Source: Phenylobacterium sp. J426 (GTDB lineage: Bacteria; Pseudomonadota; Alphaproteobacteria; Caulobacterales; Caulobacteraceae). From it: 64,000 nucleotides of DNA. Positions within the stretch are counted from its first letter, which is position 1, and every line of letters starts with the position of its first letter. The notes below the pieces were generated by a model. The model was given only the letters and a program-made list of their open reading frames with translations. It was not told the DNA's origin and searched no databases. Positions 20,147-29,614 of the stretch are shown here, piece after piece. The position numbers and the translations under genes are program-made. The stretch is taken from assembly GCF_024699945.1 (NCBI RefSeq), contig NZ_JAJOMY010000001.1:3107001-3171000 (forward strand), read 5' to 3'.

Positions 20147-21700
20147 ATGCCGACGGAGAGGATTGCGATGCGCCGCGTGCGCGAGATGTTGAGGCTGCGC
20201 CTGGACGCCGGGCTTGGCGGGCGGGAGATCGCCCGCCGGATGGGGATCGCCCCGTCGACGTTCCGCGAGATGACGCGGCGCTTCGAAGAATCCGGTCTCG
20301 CCTGGCCGTTGCCGTTGGATCTGACGGACAGCGAGCTGGAAGACCGGCTCTACGGCGAGAGCAGGACAAAGCAGGGCTTCCGTCGGCGCGCCGAGCCGGA
20401 CTGGGCGGCGCTCAACCGCGAGCTGAAGAAGAAGCACGTCACCCTGCAGATCCTGTGGGACGAGTACATCGAGGCTTATCCGGACGGCTATCGCTACAGC
20501 CGATTTTGCGAGCTCTACCGCAGCTGGGAAGCCCGCCTGCCGGTGACGATGCGCCAGACGCATCTTGGCGGCGACAAGCTCTTCGTCGACTACGCCGGCG
20601 ACACCGTGCCGGTGATCATCGACCGCCGCAGCGGCAAGACACAGCCGGCGCACATCTTCGTCGGGGTGCTGGGCGCCTCCAGCCTGACCTTCGCCTGCGC
20701 CACCTGGAGCGAGAAGCTCCCCGACTGGGTCGACGGCCACGTGCAGGCCTTCGCCTTCTTCGGCGGCGCGCCGCGGCTGCTGGTGCCGGACAACCCCAAA
20801 GTGGCGATCATCAAGGCCTGCCTCTACGACCCGCAGGTCAATCGCACCTACGGCGAGCTGGCCGCCCACTACGACACCGCGGTGCTGCCGGCGCGGCCCA
20901 GGCGGCCGCGGGACAAGGCCAAGGTGGAAGCCGCAGTGCGGATCGCCGAGCGTTGGCTGCTCGGCAAGCTGCGCCATCGACGCTTCTACAGCCTGGCCGA
21001 GGTGAACGCCGCCCTGGGCGAGCTGCTGGTCTGGCTCAACGAGCAGCAGGTCCGGCGTTATCAGCGCCGCACCCGTCGCCAGCTCTTCGCGGAGATCGAC
21101 GCCCCGCGGCTTAAAGCCCTGCCGGCCGAGCCCTATGCCCTCGCCGAATGGCGCGTGCGCAAGGTGGGGCTGGACTACCACGTCGACGTCGACGGCCACT
21201 TCTACTCCGTCCCCTACCGTCACGCCCGCGAGACGGTGGAGGTGCGGCTCACCGCCCGCGCCGTGGAGATCTTCCTGCACGGCGAGCGCATCGCCGCCCA
21301 CCTGCGTGGCTCCGGCGACGGCAAACACACCACGCTCAGCGAGCACATGCCGGCCAGCCACCGCCGCTACAGCGACTGGACCATCGAGCGGATCCTGAGC
21401 GAGGCGCGGGCCTGCGGCCCTTCCGTGGCGCTGCTCTGCCAGGTGATCCTCGAGCACCGGCCGCACCCCGAACAGGGCTTCCGCACCACGATGGGGATCG
21501 TGCGCCTGGCCAAGGTCTACGGCGTCGCGCGCCTGGAGGCGGCCTGCGAGCGCGCCCTGCTGGTGAGCGCGCGCAGCTACGGCGCGGTCAAATCCATCCT
21601 CGACAACCGGCTCGACGGCCAACCGGTCCGGCGGCGCGACGGCGAGGCCGGCGGCGCCGTCGCCCACCCCAACATCCGCGGCTCAACCTACTACCACTGA
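20147..21700 (+). CDS. istA: IS21-family transposase IstA
   Basis: A 517-residue DDE transposase. The N-terminal helix-turn-helix (residues ~14-47, GREIARRMGIAPSTFREM) binds the terminal repeats. The rve-type catalytic core shows Asp in VDYAGD (~148), Asp in VPDNPK (~214) and Glu in KAKVEAAVRIAER (~262). A C-terminal Mu-transposase-like domain follows. An ATG at 20168 is an alternative start. istB begins 9 bases downstream, the standard arrangement. Confidence 0.95.
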   Translation: MPTERIAMRRVREMLRLRLDAGLGGREIARRMGIAPSTFREMTRRFEESGLAWPLPLDLTDSELEDRLYGESRTKQGFRRRAEPDWAALNRELKKKHVTLQILWDEYIEAYPDGYRYSRFCELYRSWEARLPVTMRQTHLGGDKLFVDYAGDTVPVIIDRRSGKTQPAHIFVGVLGASSLTFACATWSEKLPDWVDGHVQAFAFFGGAPRLLVPDNPKVAIIKACLYDPQVNRTYGELAAHYDTAVLPARPRRPRDKAKVEAAVRIAERWLLGKLRHRRFYSLAEVNAALGELLVWLNEQQVRRYQRRTRRQLFAEIDAPRLKALPAEPYALAEWRVRKVGLDYHVDVDGHFYSVPYRHARETVEVRLTARAVEIFLHGERIAAHLRGSGDGKHTTLSEHMPASHRRYSDWTIERILSEARACGPSVALLCQVILEHRPHPEQGFRTTMGIVRLAKVYGVARLEAACERALLVSARSYGAVKSILDNRLDGQPVRRRDGEAGGAVAHPNIRGSTYYH

Positions 21701-21709
21701 GGAGATCTG

Positions 21710-22450
21710 ATGCTGACCCATCCCACCTTCGACCAGCTCAACGTCCTGGGCCTCCAAGGCATGGCCAAGGCCTTCCGCGAACTGCTCGACAACCCCGAAG
21801 CCGGCGGCCTGGGACATGCCGACTGGCTGGCGCTGCTGCTGGACCGTGAAACCGTGCACCGACAGGACAAGCGTCTCGGCGCCCGGCTCCGCCATGCGCG
21901 GCTGCGCCACCACGCCGTCCCGGAAGACATCGACTACCGCGCCCCCCGCGGACTGGACCGCGGCGTCCTCACGACGCTGCTCAAAAGCCACTGGATCGAC
22001 GCGGCCGAGAACCTGGTGATCTGCGGCCCGACCGGGGTGGGCAAGAGCTGGATCTCCTGCGCGCTCGGCCACAAAGCCTGCCGCGACAACCGCTCGGTGC
22101 TCTACGTCCGCGTCCCCAAGCTCTTCGACGAGCTGGCGCTGGCGCACGGCGACGGCAGCATCGGCCGCCGCTTCAAGAGCCTGGGCGCCGTGCAACTGCT
22201 GATCCTGGACGACTGGGGCCTGGAGCCGCTCGACGCCCAGGCACGTCACGACCTGCTCGAGATCCTCGAGGACCGTTACGGCCGGCGCTCCACCATCGTC
22301 ACCAGCCAACTACCGGTCTCGGCCTGGCACACCGTCATCGGCGAGGCCACCTACGCCGACGCCATCCTCGACCGGCTCGTCCACAACGCCCACCGCCTGG
22401 ACCTCAGCGGCGACTCCCTGCGCCGCCCGAAACCCGCCGATCAGGCTTGA
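21710..22450 (+). CDS. istB: IS21-family helper ATPase IstB
   Basis: A 246-residue AAA+ ATPase related to DnaC. Walker A is GPTGVGKSW (~106) and Walker B is LLILDDWGLEPL (~163). IstB oligomerises on target DNA and stimulates IstA-mediated integration. It is preceded by a GGAGAT ribosome site right after istA. Full length and without damage. Confidence 0.95.
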   Translation: MLTHPTFDQLNVLGLQGMAKAFRELLDNPEAGGLGHADWLALLLDRETVHRQDKRLGARLRHARLRHHAVPEDIDYRAPRGLDRGVLTTLLKSHWIDAAENLVICGPTGVGKSWISCALGHKACRDNRSVLYVRVPKLFDELALAHGDGSIGRRFKSLGAVQLLILDDWGLEPLDAQARHDLLEILEDRYGRRSTIVTSQLPVSAWHTVIGEATYADAILDRLVHNAHRLDLSGDSLRRPKPADQA

Positions 22451-22500
22451 CCAGCCGGCCGAACCCCAGACAGATGAAACCTGTCGATGAAGGCTGTGCC

Positions 22501-22573
22501 GCTGGGCGGCATCAGATCGGAACAGCGGGCGAGATCATCTCGGAATAGCTGGGCGGCATCGTCGGAATCCGCA
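22501..22573 (-). repeat. Right-end tandem repeats of the IS21 element
   Basis: Read inwards on the minus strand, three units of 21-24 bases repeat [AT]TTCCGA...GCCGCCCAGC or a close variant (TCTCGCCCGC in the middle copy). The outermost includes the 14-bp inverted repeat that matches the left end. Confidence 0.65.
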
Positions 22574-22582
22574 CGCTTTTCC
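22574..22582 (+). repeat. Target-site duplication, right copy
   Basis: CGCTTTTCC, identical to 19960-19968, directly abutting the CA end of the IS21 element. Confidence 0.85.
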
Positions 22583-23881
22583 TACTACGGCATGCAGTCG
22601 CTGCTGGTCCTCTACATGACCAAGCAACTGCTGCTCACGCCGCATGTCGAGCAGATCGCTGGGTTCGAGGGATTCCGGGCCTTCCTCAGTGGCCTCTATG
22701 GGCTGGGCGGTGAAGCGACGACGCAGCAAGTCGCCTCCACCATCTTCGGCCTCTACACCAGCCTTGTGTACCTGACGCCGATCGCGGGCGGCTTTGTCGC
22801 TGATCGCCTGCTTGGCCGCACGCGCACCGTCATCGCGGGGGCGCTGCTGATGTCGGCTGGCCACTTCCTGATGGCCTTCGACGTCTCGTTCCTGCTGGCG
22901 CTCCTGTGCCTTGTGCTGGGCACCGGTTGTTTCAAGGGCAACATCGCAGGCCAGGTCGGCGGCCTCTACGGCGAGGGCGACCTCCGCCGGGCCGACGCGT
23001 TCCAGATCTTCTATCTCGGCATCAACGCGGGGGTCATCGCAGCTCCGCTCATCGCCGGCACGCTGGGAGAGAAGGTGGGGTGGCATTACGGCTTCGGCGC
23101 CGCCGGCGTCGGCATGTTGATCGCACTCTCCATCTACCTCGCCGGCCGCAGGCACCTGCCGCCCGACCCGCCGCTGAAGACGACGAGCATGGTCGACCGG
23201 CCCAAGCTCTCGCCCGCCGACTGGCGCACTGTCGGCGTTCTGGTGGCGCTGCTGCCCGTGCTGGCCGCGTCGGTGCTGGTGAACCAACAGATCTTCAACG
23301 CCTATCTCGTCTGGGCTGACACCAGCGTCGACATGACCCTTTTCGGAGAGACGCTGCCCACCACATGGCTGATCACGCTCGACAGCATCGTCTCCGTCTC
23401 CTTCCTCGCAGGCATGGTGGTGTTCTGGCGGATGTGGGCCCGCCGGTTTAGGGAGCCGGACGAGATCGGCAAGCTGACGATCGGCGCGTTCATCTCAGTG
23501 TTGGGCGCCCTCAGCCTCGCGGCCGGCGCGGCGATGGCGGCCGCGGCGGGGACCAAGGTCAGCCTGTGGTGGCTGATCGCCTTCGAGATCTTCAACAGCG
23601 CGGCCTTCGCCAACATGTTGCCGGTCTCGCTCGCCCTTTATGCGCGCGCCTCGCCACCTGCGGTGCTGGGGACCATGATCGGCGTCTACTATCTGCACCT
23701 CGTGGTCGGGAACCAGACCGTCGGGGTGCTCGGCACGTTGCTGGAGAAGATGCCGGCCGCGAACTTCTGGCTCATGCATGCCGGCATTGCCGCAGGAGCG
23801 GCCGTGGTCTTCCTGCTGGTCGGACGCTTCTTCGCCAGACTTCTGAGCCACGAGGCCGTCGGCGGCGGTCGAACGGGGTAG
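22574..23881 (+). pseudogene. POT/peptide MFS transporter, 3' fragment
   Basis: About 430 codons continuing the interrupted POT (proton-dependent oligopeptide, MFS) transporter from RFSYYGMQSLLVLYMTKQLL. At least eleven hydrophobic helices remain. The POT signature is seen as GTGCFKGNIAGQVGGLYGEG with F-Q-I-F-Y-L-G-I-N-A-G nearby. The first helix and the start codon lie on the far side of the IS. An in-frame ATG inside the IS at 22487 gives a 464-residue hybrid frame that replaces the native N-terminus with 29 IS-derived residues; whether it is translated is unknown. As it stands the gene is probably inactive. Confidence 0.88.
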
Positions 23882-23884
23882 TGT

Positions 23885-23961
23885 TGGTGGGCGGCGAGGG
23901 ATCCGAACCCCCGACCCTCTCGGTGTAAACGAGATGCTCTAACCAGCTGAGCTAGCCGCCC
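23885..23961 (-). tRNA. tRNA-Val (anticodon UAC)
   Basis: Read on the minus strand, a 77-base cloverleaf beginning GGGCGGCTAGCTCAGCTGG and ending CGCCGCCCACCA with an encoded CCA. The anticodon loop TTTACAC sits between the TCTCG and CGAGA arms, giving UAC. The T loop reads GGTTCGGATC. Confidence 0.95.
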
Positions 23962-24024
23962 GCGCTGGCCTTCTAGAGCGCTCGACCGCGCGCGCCTAGC
24001 CGTTCGTGCGTATTGGAGCGATGC

Positions 24025-24942
24025 ATGCGTCACCGCCCTCTGGGCAGCACCGGCCTGACCGTTTCCGAATTGGGGTTCGGCTGCGCCAGTTGGTGGGGCA
24101 AGCCGCAGTTTGGGGAACGGGAAGCGCTGGGCTTGGTGCACGCCGCGCTCGACCTCGGTTTCACCTTCTTCGACACCGGCGCAAGCTATTCCGCGGGCGA
24201 GGCAGAGCCGAGGCTCGGCCGGGCGCTGATGGACCGGGACCTCTCGCGCCTGGTGATCGCCACCAAAGCCGGCACCCATCACGCCGGCGGCGGGCGCATC
24301 GCCCGGGACTTCTCGCCTGCGGCCATCGTGGCTAGCGCCGAGCGCAGCGTGCGCAATCTTGGCGTCGAAGGCCTTGGACTCCTTCAGCTGCACGGCCCGG
24401 CGATCGGAGAGCTCAACGACGACCTGCGCGCCGCGTTGGCCGACCTCAAGGCGAGGGGAGTCATCCGGGCGCTCGGCGTCAACAGTTTCGATCCCGCGGT
24501 GATCGAACACGTCATCGGCCTGCCCGACTTCGATGTGGTTATGGTCGACTACAATGTTCTTCGGCCGGAGCGGGAGCCCCTGATTGCGCGCGCCGCGGCG
24601 GCGGGGAAGGGGGTGCTAGCCGGCATGGCGCTGGCCATGGGCCACACCCGGCCGCTGCTCTCACGCCTGAAGGGGCCGCAGGATGTCTGGTACGCCGCCC
24701 GCGCCTTCGCCCGGCATCGCGACGAGCTCGCCCGCGGCGCACGCTTCCGTTTCCTGCATCGCCAGCCCGGCGTGACCGGCTCACAGGCCGCTCTCGGGTA
24801 CGTCCTGGCCAATCCGCAGGTGAGTTGCGCCGTTTTTGGCGCCACGCGGATGGCGCACCTGCAGGAGAACGCGCGCGCCTCGGCTCTGGATGTAAGCAGC
24901 CGGCTGATGCGCCAGATCCGCGAGGCGCAGGAGGCGGCCTGA
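24025..24942 (+). CDS. Aldo/keto reductase
   Basis: A 305-residue TIM-barrel oxidoreductase. The catalytic tetrad can be placed at Asp (FFDTGASYS), Tyr in the same segment, Lys (IATKAG) and His (LQLHGP). The NADP-binding C-terminal segment CAVFGATRMAHLQEN is present. I chose ATG 24025, 6 bases after GGAG; an upstream TTG (24013) would add four residues. It is cytosolic. The substrate is not evident and no pathway neighbours help. Confidence 0.85.
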   Translation: MRHRPLGSTGLTVSELGFGCASWWGKPQFGEREALGLVHAALDLGFTFFDTGASYSAGEAEPRLGRALMDRDLSRLVIATKAGTHHAGGGRIARDFSPAAIVASAERSVRNLGVEGLGLLQLHGPAIGELNDDLRAALADLKARGVIRALGVNSFDPAVIEHVIGLPDFDVVMVDYNVLRPEREPLIARAAAAGKGVLAGMALAMGHTRPLLSRLKGPQDVWYAARAFARHRDELARGARFRFLHRQPGVTGSQAALGYVLANPQVSCAVFGATRMAHLQENARASALDVSSRLMRQIREAQEAA

Positions 24943-25023
24943 CGTGGGGTGAGGGCTTCCGCAGCTCGCCGCCGGGAGTCATGCTCCGACCCAGAAGAAC
25001 AACGATAACTGCTGGGTAGGAAC

Positions 25024-26946
25024 ATGGCCGCAGGTCCGGATCTCGACACGATCCTAAAGGACGCCCACCTGCCGGCGCTGATGGCGGCGCTGGTTCACGT
25101 CACCGGCGACAAGGCATGGCTGAAGTCCGAGTGGACGCCGACGTACAATCCGCTCGCCAGGGACGACATCGGCATCCCCGAAGCGGAGCAGGCCAAGGTC
25201 CGCGAGGCGGCCAAGGCGGCGATCCTGGCCCATCTCGAAGGCAAGCCGATCCAGTTGCGCGACCCTGACCCGGCGACGCTGCGGCGGATGATCGACTTCG
25301 TGGCCGGCGCGCCGATCCCGGAGAGCTACGCAGACTTCCTTACCGACGAACTCGCGCTTGCCGGCAAATCGTCTAAGGACCCGCAGTTCGACCAGCCCAA
25401 GCTGCAAGCCGCCGCACGCAAGCTGAAGGTGCTGGTGATCGGCGCCGGCATGTCGGGCCTGCTGGCCGGCATCCGCCTGAGCCAGGCCGGCGTCCCCTTC
25501 GAGATCGTCGACAAGAACGCCGACGTGGGCGGCACCTGGTACGAGAACACCTATCCCGGCTGCCGGGTGGACAACTCGAACCACATGTACAGCTATTCGT
25601 TCGAGCCCAACCACTTCTGGCCGCAGCACTTCTCCACCCAGCCCGTGCTGCTGAGCTATTTCCGCGGCATCGCGGAGAAGTACGATCTGAGAAAGCACAT
25701 CCGCTTCGAGACCTTTGTCGACGAGGTGGCGTGGGATGAGGCGCGCAACGTCTGGCGCGCGCGCTTGCGTGGCAAGGACGGAAAGATCGAGACCGTCGAG
25801 GCCAACGCGGTGATCAGTGCGGTGGGCCAGCTCAATCGTCCGAAGTTTCCCGACCTCGAGGGCCTCGGCAGCTTCGAAGGCCCGGCCTTCCATTCGGCGG
25901 AGTGGCGGCACGACGTGGAGCTGACGGGCAAGCGCGTCGCTGTGATCGGCACGGGCGCCTCAGCCTACCAGTTCGTGCCGGAGATCGCGCCCGACGTGGC
26001 CGAGCTGAAGGTGTTCCAGAGGACGCCGCCGTGGGGCCTGCCCGTGCCGCACTATCATGAGGACGTCGCCGAGGGGAAAAAGTGGCTCCTCGAGCACGTG
26101 CCCTTCTACGACAAATGGTACCGCTTCTGGCTCTTCTGGATGGTCACCGACGGCTTCCTGCCGATGGTGAAGTCGGATCCCGCCTGGAACGGCGGCCCCC
26201 GCGCCGTCGGTCCCGAGAACGCGATGCTGCGCGAGATGGTCGAGCAGTCGTTCGCCGCCCAGCTCGCCGACCGCCCCGACCTATTGCCCAAGATCACCCC
26301 GGACTATCCGATCGGCGGCAAGCGCGCCGTGCTGGACAATGGCGTCTGGCTCGCGGCGCTGAAGCGGCGGAACGTCGAGCTGATCACCGACAAGATCGCC
26401 CGCATCGATCCGAAGGGCGTCGTGACCGCCGACGGCGTGCTGCACGAGGTCGACGTGCTGATCTACGGCACCGGCTTCCAGGCCTCGAACTTCCTGTCGT
26501 TCCTGAAGGTGAAGGGCCGCGGCGGTCGCGAACTGCACGACGAATGGGGCGGCGACGCCCGGGCATACCTGGGCGTGACGATCCCCGGCTACCCGAACCT
26601 GTTCCTGACGTACGGCCCCAACACGAACATCGTCGTGAACGGCTCGATCATCTTCTTCTCGGAGTGCGCGATCCGTTACATCGTCGGCTGCCTCAAGCTG
26701 CTGGCCGAGACCGGGGCCTCTGCCATGGAGCCCAAGCGCGAGGTGCACGACGCCTTTAACGCCAAGGTGGATCAGGCGAACGAGGGCTGGGCCTGGGGCT
26801 CGCCGCACGTCTCCAGCTGGTACAAGAACGCGTTCGGCCGGGTTAGCCAGAACTGGCCGTTCGAGCTGATCGACTATTGGCGGGCGACGCTTGCGCCCAA
26901 TCCGGACGACTATGTGCTGGAGCGGACGCCGGAAACGGTCGCCTAA
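25024..26946 (+). CDS. Baeyer-Villiger type flavin monooxygenase, HAPMO-like
   Basis: A 640-residue FAD/NADPH enzyme. An N-terminal extension of about 130 residues precedes the FAD Rossmann motif GAGMSG (~140). VGGTWYENTYPGCRVD follows, then the Baeyer-Villiger fingerprint F-x-G-x-x-x-H-x-x-x-W as FEGPAFHSAEW (~284), and a second nucleotide motif GTGASA (~309). The length and N-terminal extension match 4-hydroxyacetophenone monooxygenase, which turns aryl ketones into esters. The residue after the fingerprint Trp is Arg, where Pro or Asp is usual. The substrate is inferred only at the level of ketones. Confidence 0.82.
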   Translation: MAAGPDLDTILKDAHLPALMAALVHVTGDKAWLKSEWTPTYNPLARDDIGIPEAEQAKVREAAKAAILAHLEGKPIQLRDPDPATLRRMIDFVAGAPIPESYADFLTDELALAGKSSKDPQFDQPKLQAAARKLKVLVIGAGMSGLLAGIRLSQAGVPFEIVDKNADVGGTWYENTYPGCRVDNSNHMYSYSFEPNHFWPQHFSTQPVLLSYFRGIAEKYDLRKHIRFETFVDEVAWDEARNVWRARLRGKDGKIETVEANAVISAVGQLNRPKFPDLEGLGSFEGPAFHSAEWRHDVELTGKRVAVIGTGASAYQFVPEIAPDVAELKVFQRTPPWGLPVPHYHEDVAEGKKWLLEHVPFYDKWYRFWLFWMVTDGFLPMVKSDPAWNGGPRAVGPENAMLREMVEQSFAAQLADRPDLLPKITPDYPIGGKRAVLDNGVWLAALKRRNVELITDKIARIDPKGVVTADGVLHEVDVLIYGTGFQASNFLSFLKVKGRGGRELHDEWGGDARAYLGVTIPGYPNLFLTYGPNTNIVVNGSIIFFSECAIRYIVGCLKLLAETGASAMEPKREVHDAFNAKVDQANEGWAWGSPHVSSWYKNAFGRVSQNWPFELIDYWRATLAPNPDDYVLERTPETVA

Positions 26947-26966
26947 GCTTGAGCGTTTGAGGCGTG

Positions 26967-27740
26967 ATGCGCGCCCTGCTGATCCTTTCCGCCTTGGCCG
27001 TCGCGGCCTGCCAGCCGAAGGCAGGCGCTCCCGAGGAGGACGTTGAGGTCTCCCGTGTCATCCTCCCGGAGCCGGACTACACGCGCTACACGTGCGAGGA
27101 TGGCCAGTCGACGCAAGTGAAGTATGTCGGTCAGGACCAAGCGACCGTGTCCCTCGGGCAGAGGACGCTGCATCTCAAGCGGGCCGTGAGCGCGAGCGGC
27201 GCTCGCTACACCGGCGGCGGCCTTCAGTGGTGGTCCAAGGGCGATCAGGGGTTCCGAGCGCCCCTTAAGCCCGGCGAGGACGTGGCGAGCGCCACACCGG
27301 TGCTGTGCTGGTCTGGTGACCCGCCACCGGTGCAACCGCCGGAACCTGGTGCGCCCGGCGGCCTGCCAGACGACCGCACACCCATTTCCGAAGCACCGTT
27401 CACACCGGACAGCGCCCAAGGAGCGGCGAACGTCGTGCAGACGTTCTATGCGCACTTGTCGGCGGGCAAGGCGGGCGAGGCCTCGAAGCTGATGCGCGGT
27501 GCGAGTCCGCCGGACCTCGATTCATACTGGAGCTATCAGGCGCTGGTGGGCGCGCCCGGCGAGATCGAAGGCGCGGCGGGGTCGCTGTTCGTCCGGGTGC
27601 CGGTCGTGATCTACGGCCGACTGCGGACGGGCCAGCCGATCCACCAGTCGGGCGACGCCGTGCTGCGCCGCTCCAACGATGTGCCGGGGGCCACGGCCGA
27701 ACAGCGGGCATGGCGCATCGAGCGGATCGAACTGAGGTAG
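26967..27740 (+). CDS. Lipoprotein with MliC-like and NTF2-like regions
   Basis: A 257-residue lipoprotein. The signal MRALLILSALAVAAC has a lipobox ending at Cys15. Residues ~36-80 (YTCEDGQSTQVKYVG...TLHLKRAVSASGARYTGGG) match the MliC/PliC family, which inhibits C-type lysozyme at the outer membrane. After a Pro-rich linker (~110-135), the C-terminal ~110 residues resemble a small alpha+beta NTF2-like domain (NVVQTFYAHLSAGK...). GTG 26964 is an alternative start. The two-part architecture is an inference from sequence pattern. Confidence 0.65.
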   Translation: MRALLILSALAVAACQPKAGAPEEDVEVSRVILPEPDYTRYTCEDGQSTQVKYVGQDQATVSLGQRTLHLKRAVSASGARYTGGGLQWWSKGDQGFRAPLKPGEDVASATPVLCWSGDPPPVQPPEPGAPGGLPDDRTPISEAPFTPDSAQGAANVVQTFYAHLSAGKAGEASKLMRGASPPDLDSYWSYQALVGAPGEIEGAAGSLFVRVPVVIYGRLRTGQPIHQSGDAVLRRSNDVPGATAEQRAWRIERIELR

Positions 27741-27788
27741 GATCTGGGGGTTCTCGCCGGCTTCCCGCGATCCGTGAGGAGAGGGAAG

Positions 27789-27865
<77 letters not shown>

Positions 27866-28056
27866 GTAAGGCCCGGGGGCCGTGCGAGGCGGCTCTCATA
27901 TGGGCGTGCTGGAATCGTGTCAACGGCAGAGTGCCGGCGGGGCGAAATTGACCCATCTAACGGCGGTTGATTGCGAGCGTTTCGCAACTGCGTCGGGCCG
28001 TTTGAAACCCCGGGAAGGATGGCCTAGAAGGGCGCCCGACTCCTCCCGAGGACTCC

Positions 28057-28434
28057 ATGAACGCGTTCCTATCCGAGTACCTGCCCATCGTGATCTTCAT
28101 CGGGATCGCGGCGGCGCTGGGTATCGCCTTCATTCTCGCCGCGGCCATCTTCGCCCCCAAGGCGCCGGACCCGGAAAAGCTGTCGTCGTACGAATGCGGT
28201 TTCAACGCCTTCGATGACGCGCGGATGAAGTTCGACATCAGATTCTATCTGGTCTCGATCCTCTTCATCATCTTCGACCTGGAAGTGGCCTTCCTGTTCC
28301 CGTGGGCGGTGTCACTGATGAAACTGCCGCCGGATGTGGCGCAGTTCGCCTTCTGGTCGATGATGACGTTCCTTGGCGTGCTCACGGTGGGCTTCATCTA
28401 CGAATGGAAGAAAGGCGCCCTCGAATGGGAGTGA
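28057..28434 (+). CDS. nuoA: NADH-quinone oxidoreductase subunit A
   Basis: A 125-residue membrane subunit of respiratory complex I, at the quinone-site end of the membrane arm. Three helices (about 5-31, 61-82, 95-115) and the motif [20 protein letters not shown] are diagnostic. It opens a 14-gene nuo operon; a GAGG ribosome site lies 7 bases before the ATG. The end overlaps nuoB by about 10 bases. Confidence 0.97.
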   Translation: MNAFLSEYLPIVIFIGIAAALGIAFILAAAIFAPKAPDPEKLSSYECGFNAFDDARMKFDIRFYLVSILFIIFDLEVAFLFPWAVSLMKLPPDVAQFAFWSMMTFLGVLTVGFIYEWKKGALEWE

Positions 28435-28985
28435 TCGTTCCCGCGGGCTCCGCCGGCCGCACGACCGTCGAAGGCTATGATCCGAAGCTGCACGACCCGT
28501 ACTTCGACGGCGTCTCGCAGCGGCTCGCGGACAAGGGCTTCGTCACCGCCGCCGCCGACGACCTGATCACCTGGGCCCGCACCGGCTCGCTGATGTGGAT
28601 GACGTTCGGTCTTGCCTGCTGCGCGGTCGAGATGATGCAGGCTTCCATGCCGCGTTACGACCTGGAGCGCTACGGCTTCGCCCCGCGTGCCTCGCCGCGT
28701 CAGTCCGACGTGATGATCGTCGCGGGCACGCTGGTGAACAAGATGGCTCCGGCCTTGCGCAAGGTCTACGACCAGATGCCGGAGCCCCGCTACGTCATCT
28801 CGATGGGCAGCTGCGCCAACGGCGGCGGCTATTACTACTTCAGCTACTCGACCGTTCGCGGCTGCGACCGCGTCGTGCCCGTGGACGTCTATGTCCCGGG
28901 CTGCCCGCCGACCGCCGAGGCCCTGGTCTATGGCGTGCTGCAGCTGCAGAAGAAGATCCGCCGCACCGGGACGATCGTGCGATGA
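28425..28985 (+). CDS. nuoB: NADH-quinone oxidoreductase subunit B
   Basis: A 186-residue peripheral subunit that holds cluster N2, the last iron-sulfur centre before quinone. The ligands are visible as adjacent Cys65-Cys66 ([10 protein letters not shown]), Cys130 (MGSCANGGG) and Cys160 ([10 protein letters not shown]). I chose ATG 28425, inside the end of nuoA; GTG 28431 is also possible and would overlap the nuoA stop as GTGA. Confidence 0.97.
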   Translation: MGVIVPAGSAGRTTVEGYDPKLHDPYFDGVSQRLADKGFVTAAADDLITWARTGSLMWMTFGLACCAVEMMQASMPRYDLERYGFAPRASPRQSDVMIVAGTLVNKMAPALRKVYDQMPEPRYVISMGSCANGGGYYYFSYSTVRGCDRVVPVDVYVPGCPPTAEALVYGVLQLQKKIRRTGTIVR

Positions 28986-29614
28986 GCTGGCCCGCGACGA
29001 ACTCAGACCTGGAGCAGCTGGGTCAGGCGCTGGTCGCCAACGGCGGCGGCCTTTTCGGCAGCCATGAGGTGGCCTACGGCGAGCTCACGATGACGGCGCC
29101 CGCCGGCCGTATCGTCGAGGCGCTGACGCTGCTGCGCGACGCCCACGGCTTCCACCAGCTGATCGACCTCTGCGGCGTGGACTATCCCGAGCGCGAGCGG
29201 CGCTTCGACGTGGTCTATCACCTGTTGTCGCTCACCAAGAACCGGCGGATCCGGGTGAAGGTGCAGACGGACGAGGACACCGCGGTGCCGTCGGTGACGA
29301 GCGTGCATCCCTGCGCCGACTGGTACGAGCGCGAGGCGTTCGACATGTACGGCGTCTTCTTCGACAACCACCCCGACCTGCGCCGAATCCTCACCGACTA
29401 CGGCTTCCACGGCCATCCGCTGCGGAAGGACTTCCCGATGACCGGCTACGTCGAGGTCCGCTACGACGACGAGCTGAAGCGAGTGGTCTACGAGCCCGTC
29501 AAGTCGGTCGAATGGCGTAACTGGGACTTCCTCTCACCGTGGGAGGGCATGGAGCGCGGCTTCTCGCCCGTGCTGCCGGGCGACGAGAAGTCCGATGAGG
29601 CGACCAAGCCATGA
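28982..29614 (+). CDS. nuoC: NADH-quinone oxidoreductase subunit C
   Basis: A 210-residue peripheral-arm subunit (30-kDa type). The signature segment [20 protein letters not shown] and the following [12 protein letters not shown] are seen in the C-terminal half. It starts at ATG 28982, overlapping the nuoB stop (ATGA). It is separate from nuoD, unlike the fused NuoCD of E. coli. Confidence 0.97.
   Translation: MSWPATNSDLEQLGQALVANGGGLFGSHEVAYGELTMTAPAGRIVEALTLLRDAHGFHQLIDLCGVDYPERERRFDVVYHLLSLTKNRRIRVKVQTDEDTAVPSVTSVHPCADWYEREAFDMYGVFFDNHPDLRRILTDYGFHGHPLRKDFPMTGYVEVRYDDELKRVVYEPVKSVEWRNWDFLSPWEGMERGFSPVLPGDEKSDEATKP

Larger units (their letters stand above)
19969..22573 (+). mobile_element. 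IS21-family insertion sequence (2,605 bp, complete)
   Basis: It begins TG and ends CA, with a perfect 14-bp terminal inverted repeat, TGCGGATTCCGACG (19969-19982 and 22560-22573). It carries istA and istB in the same direction and is flanked by 9-base direct repeats. Inside each end are tandem degenerate 21-24-base units, about five on the left and three on the right, as expected for IstA binding sites. Both genes are intact and look functional. The insertion splits a POT-type peptide transporter gene. Confidence 0.92.

Noticed and set aside
20117..21667. A 516-codon minus-strand open frame opposite istA
   Set aside because: Shadow of the transposase gene; no domain and no ribosome site.
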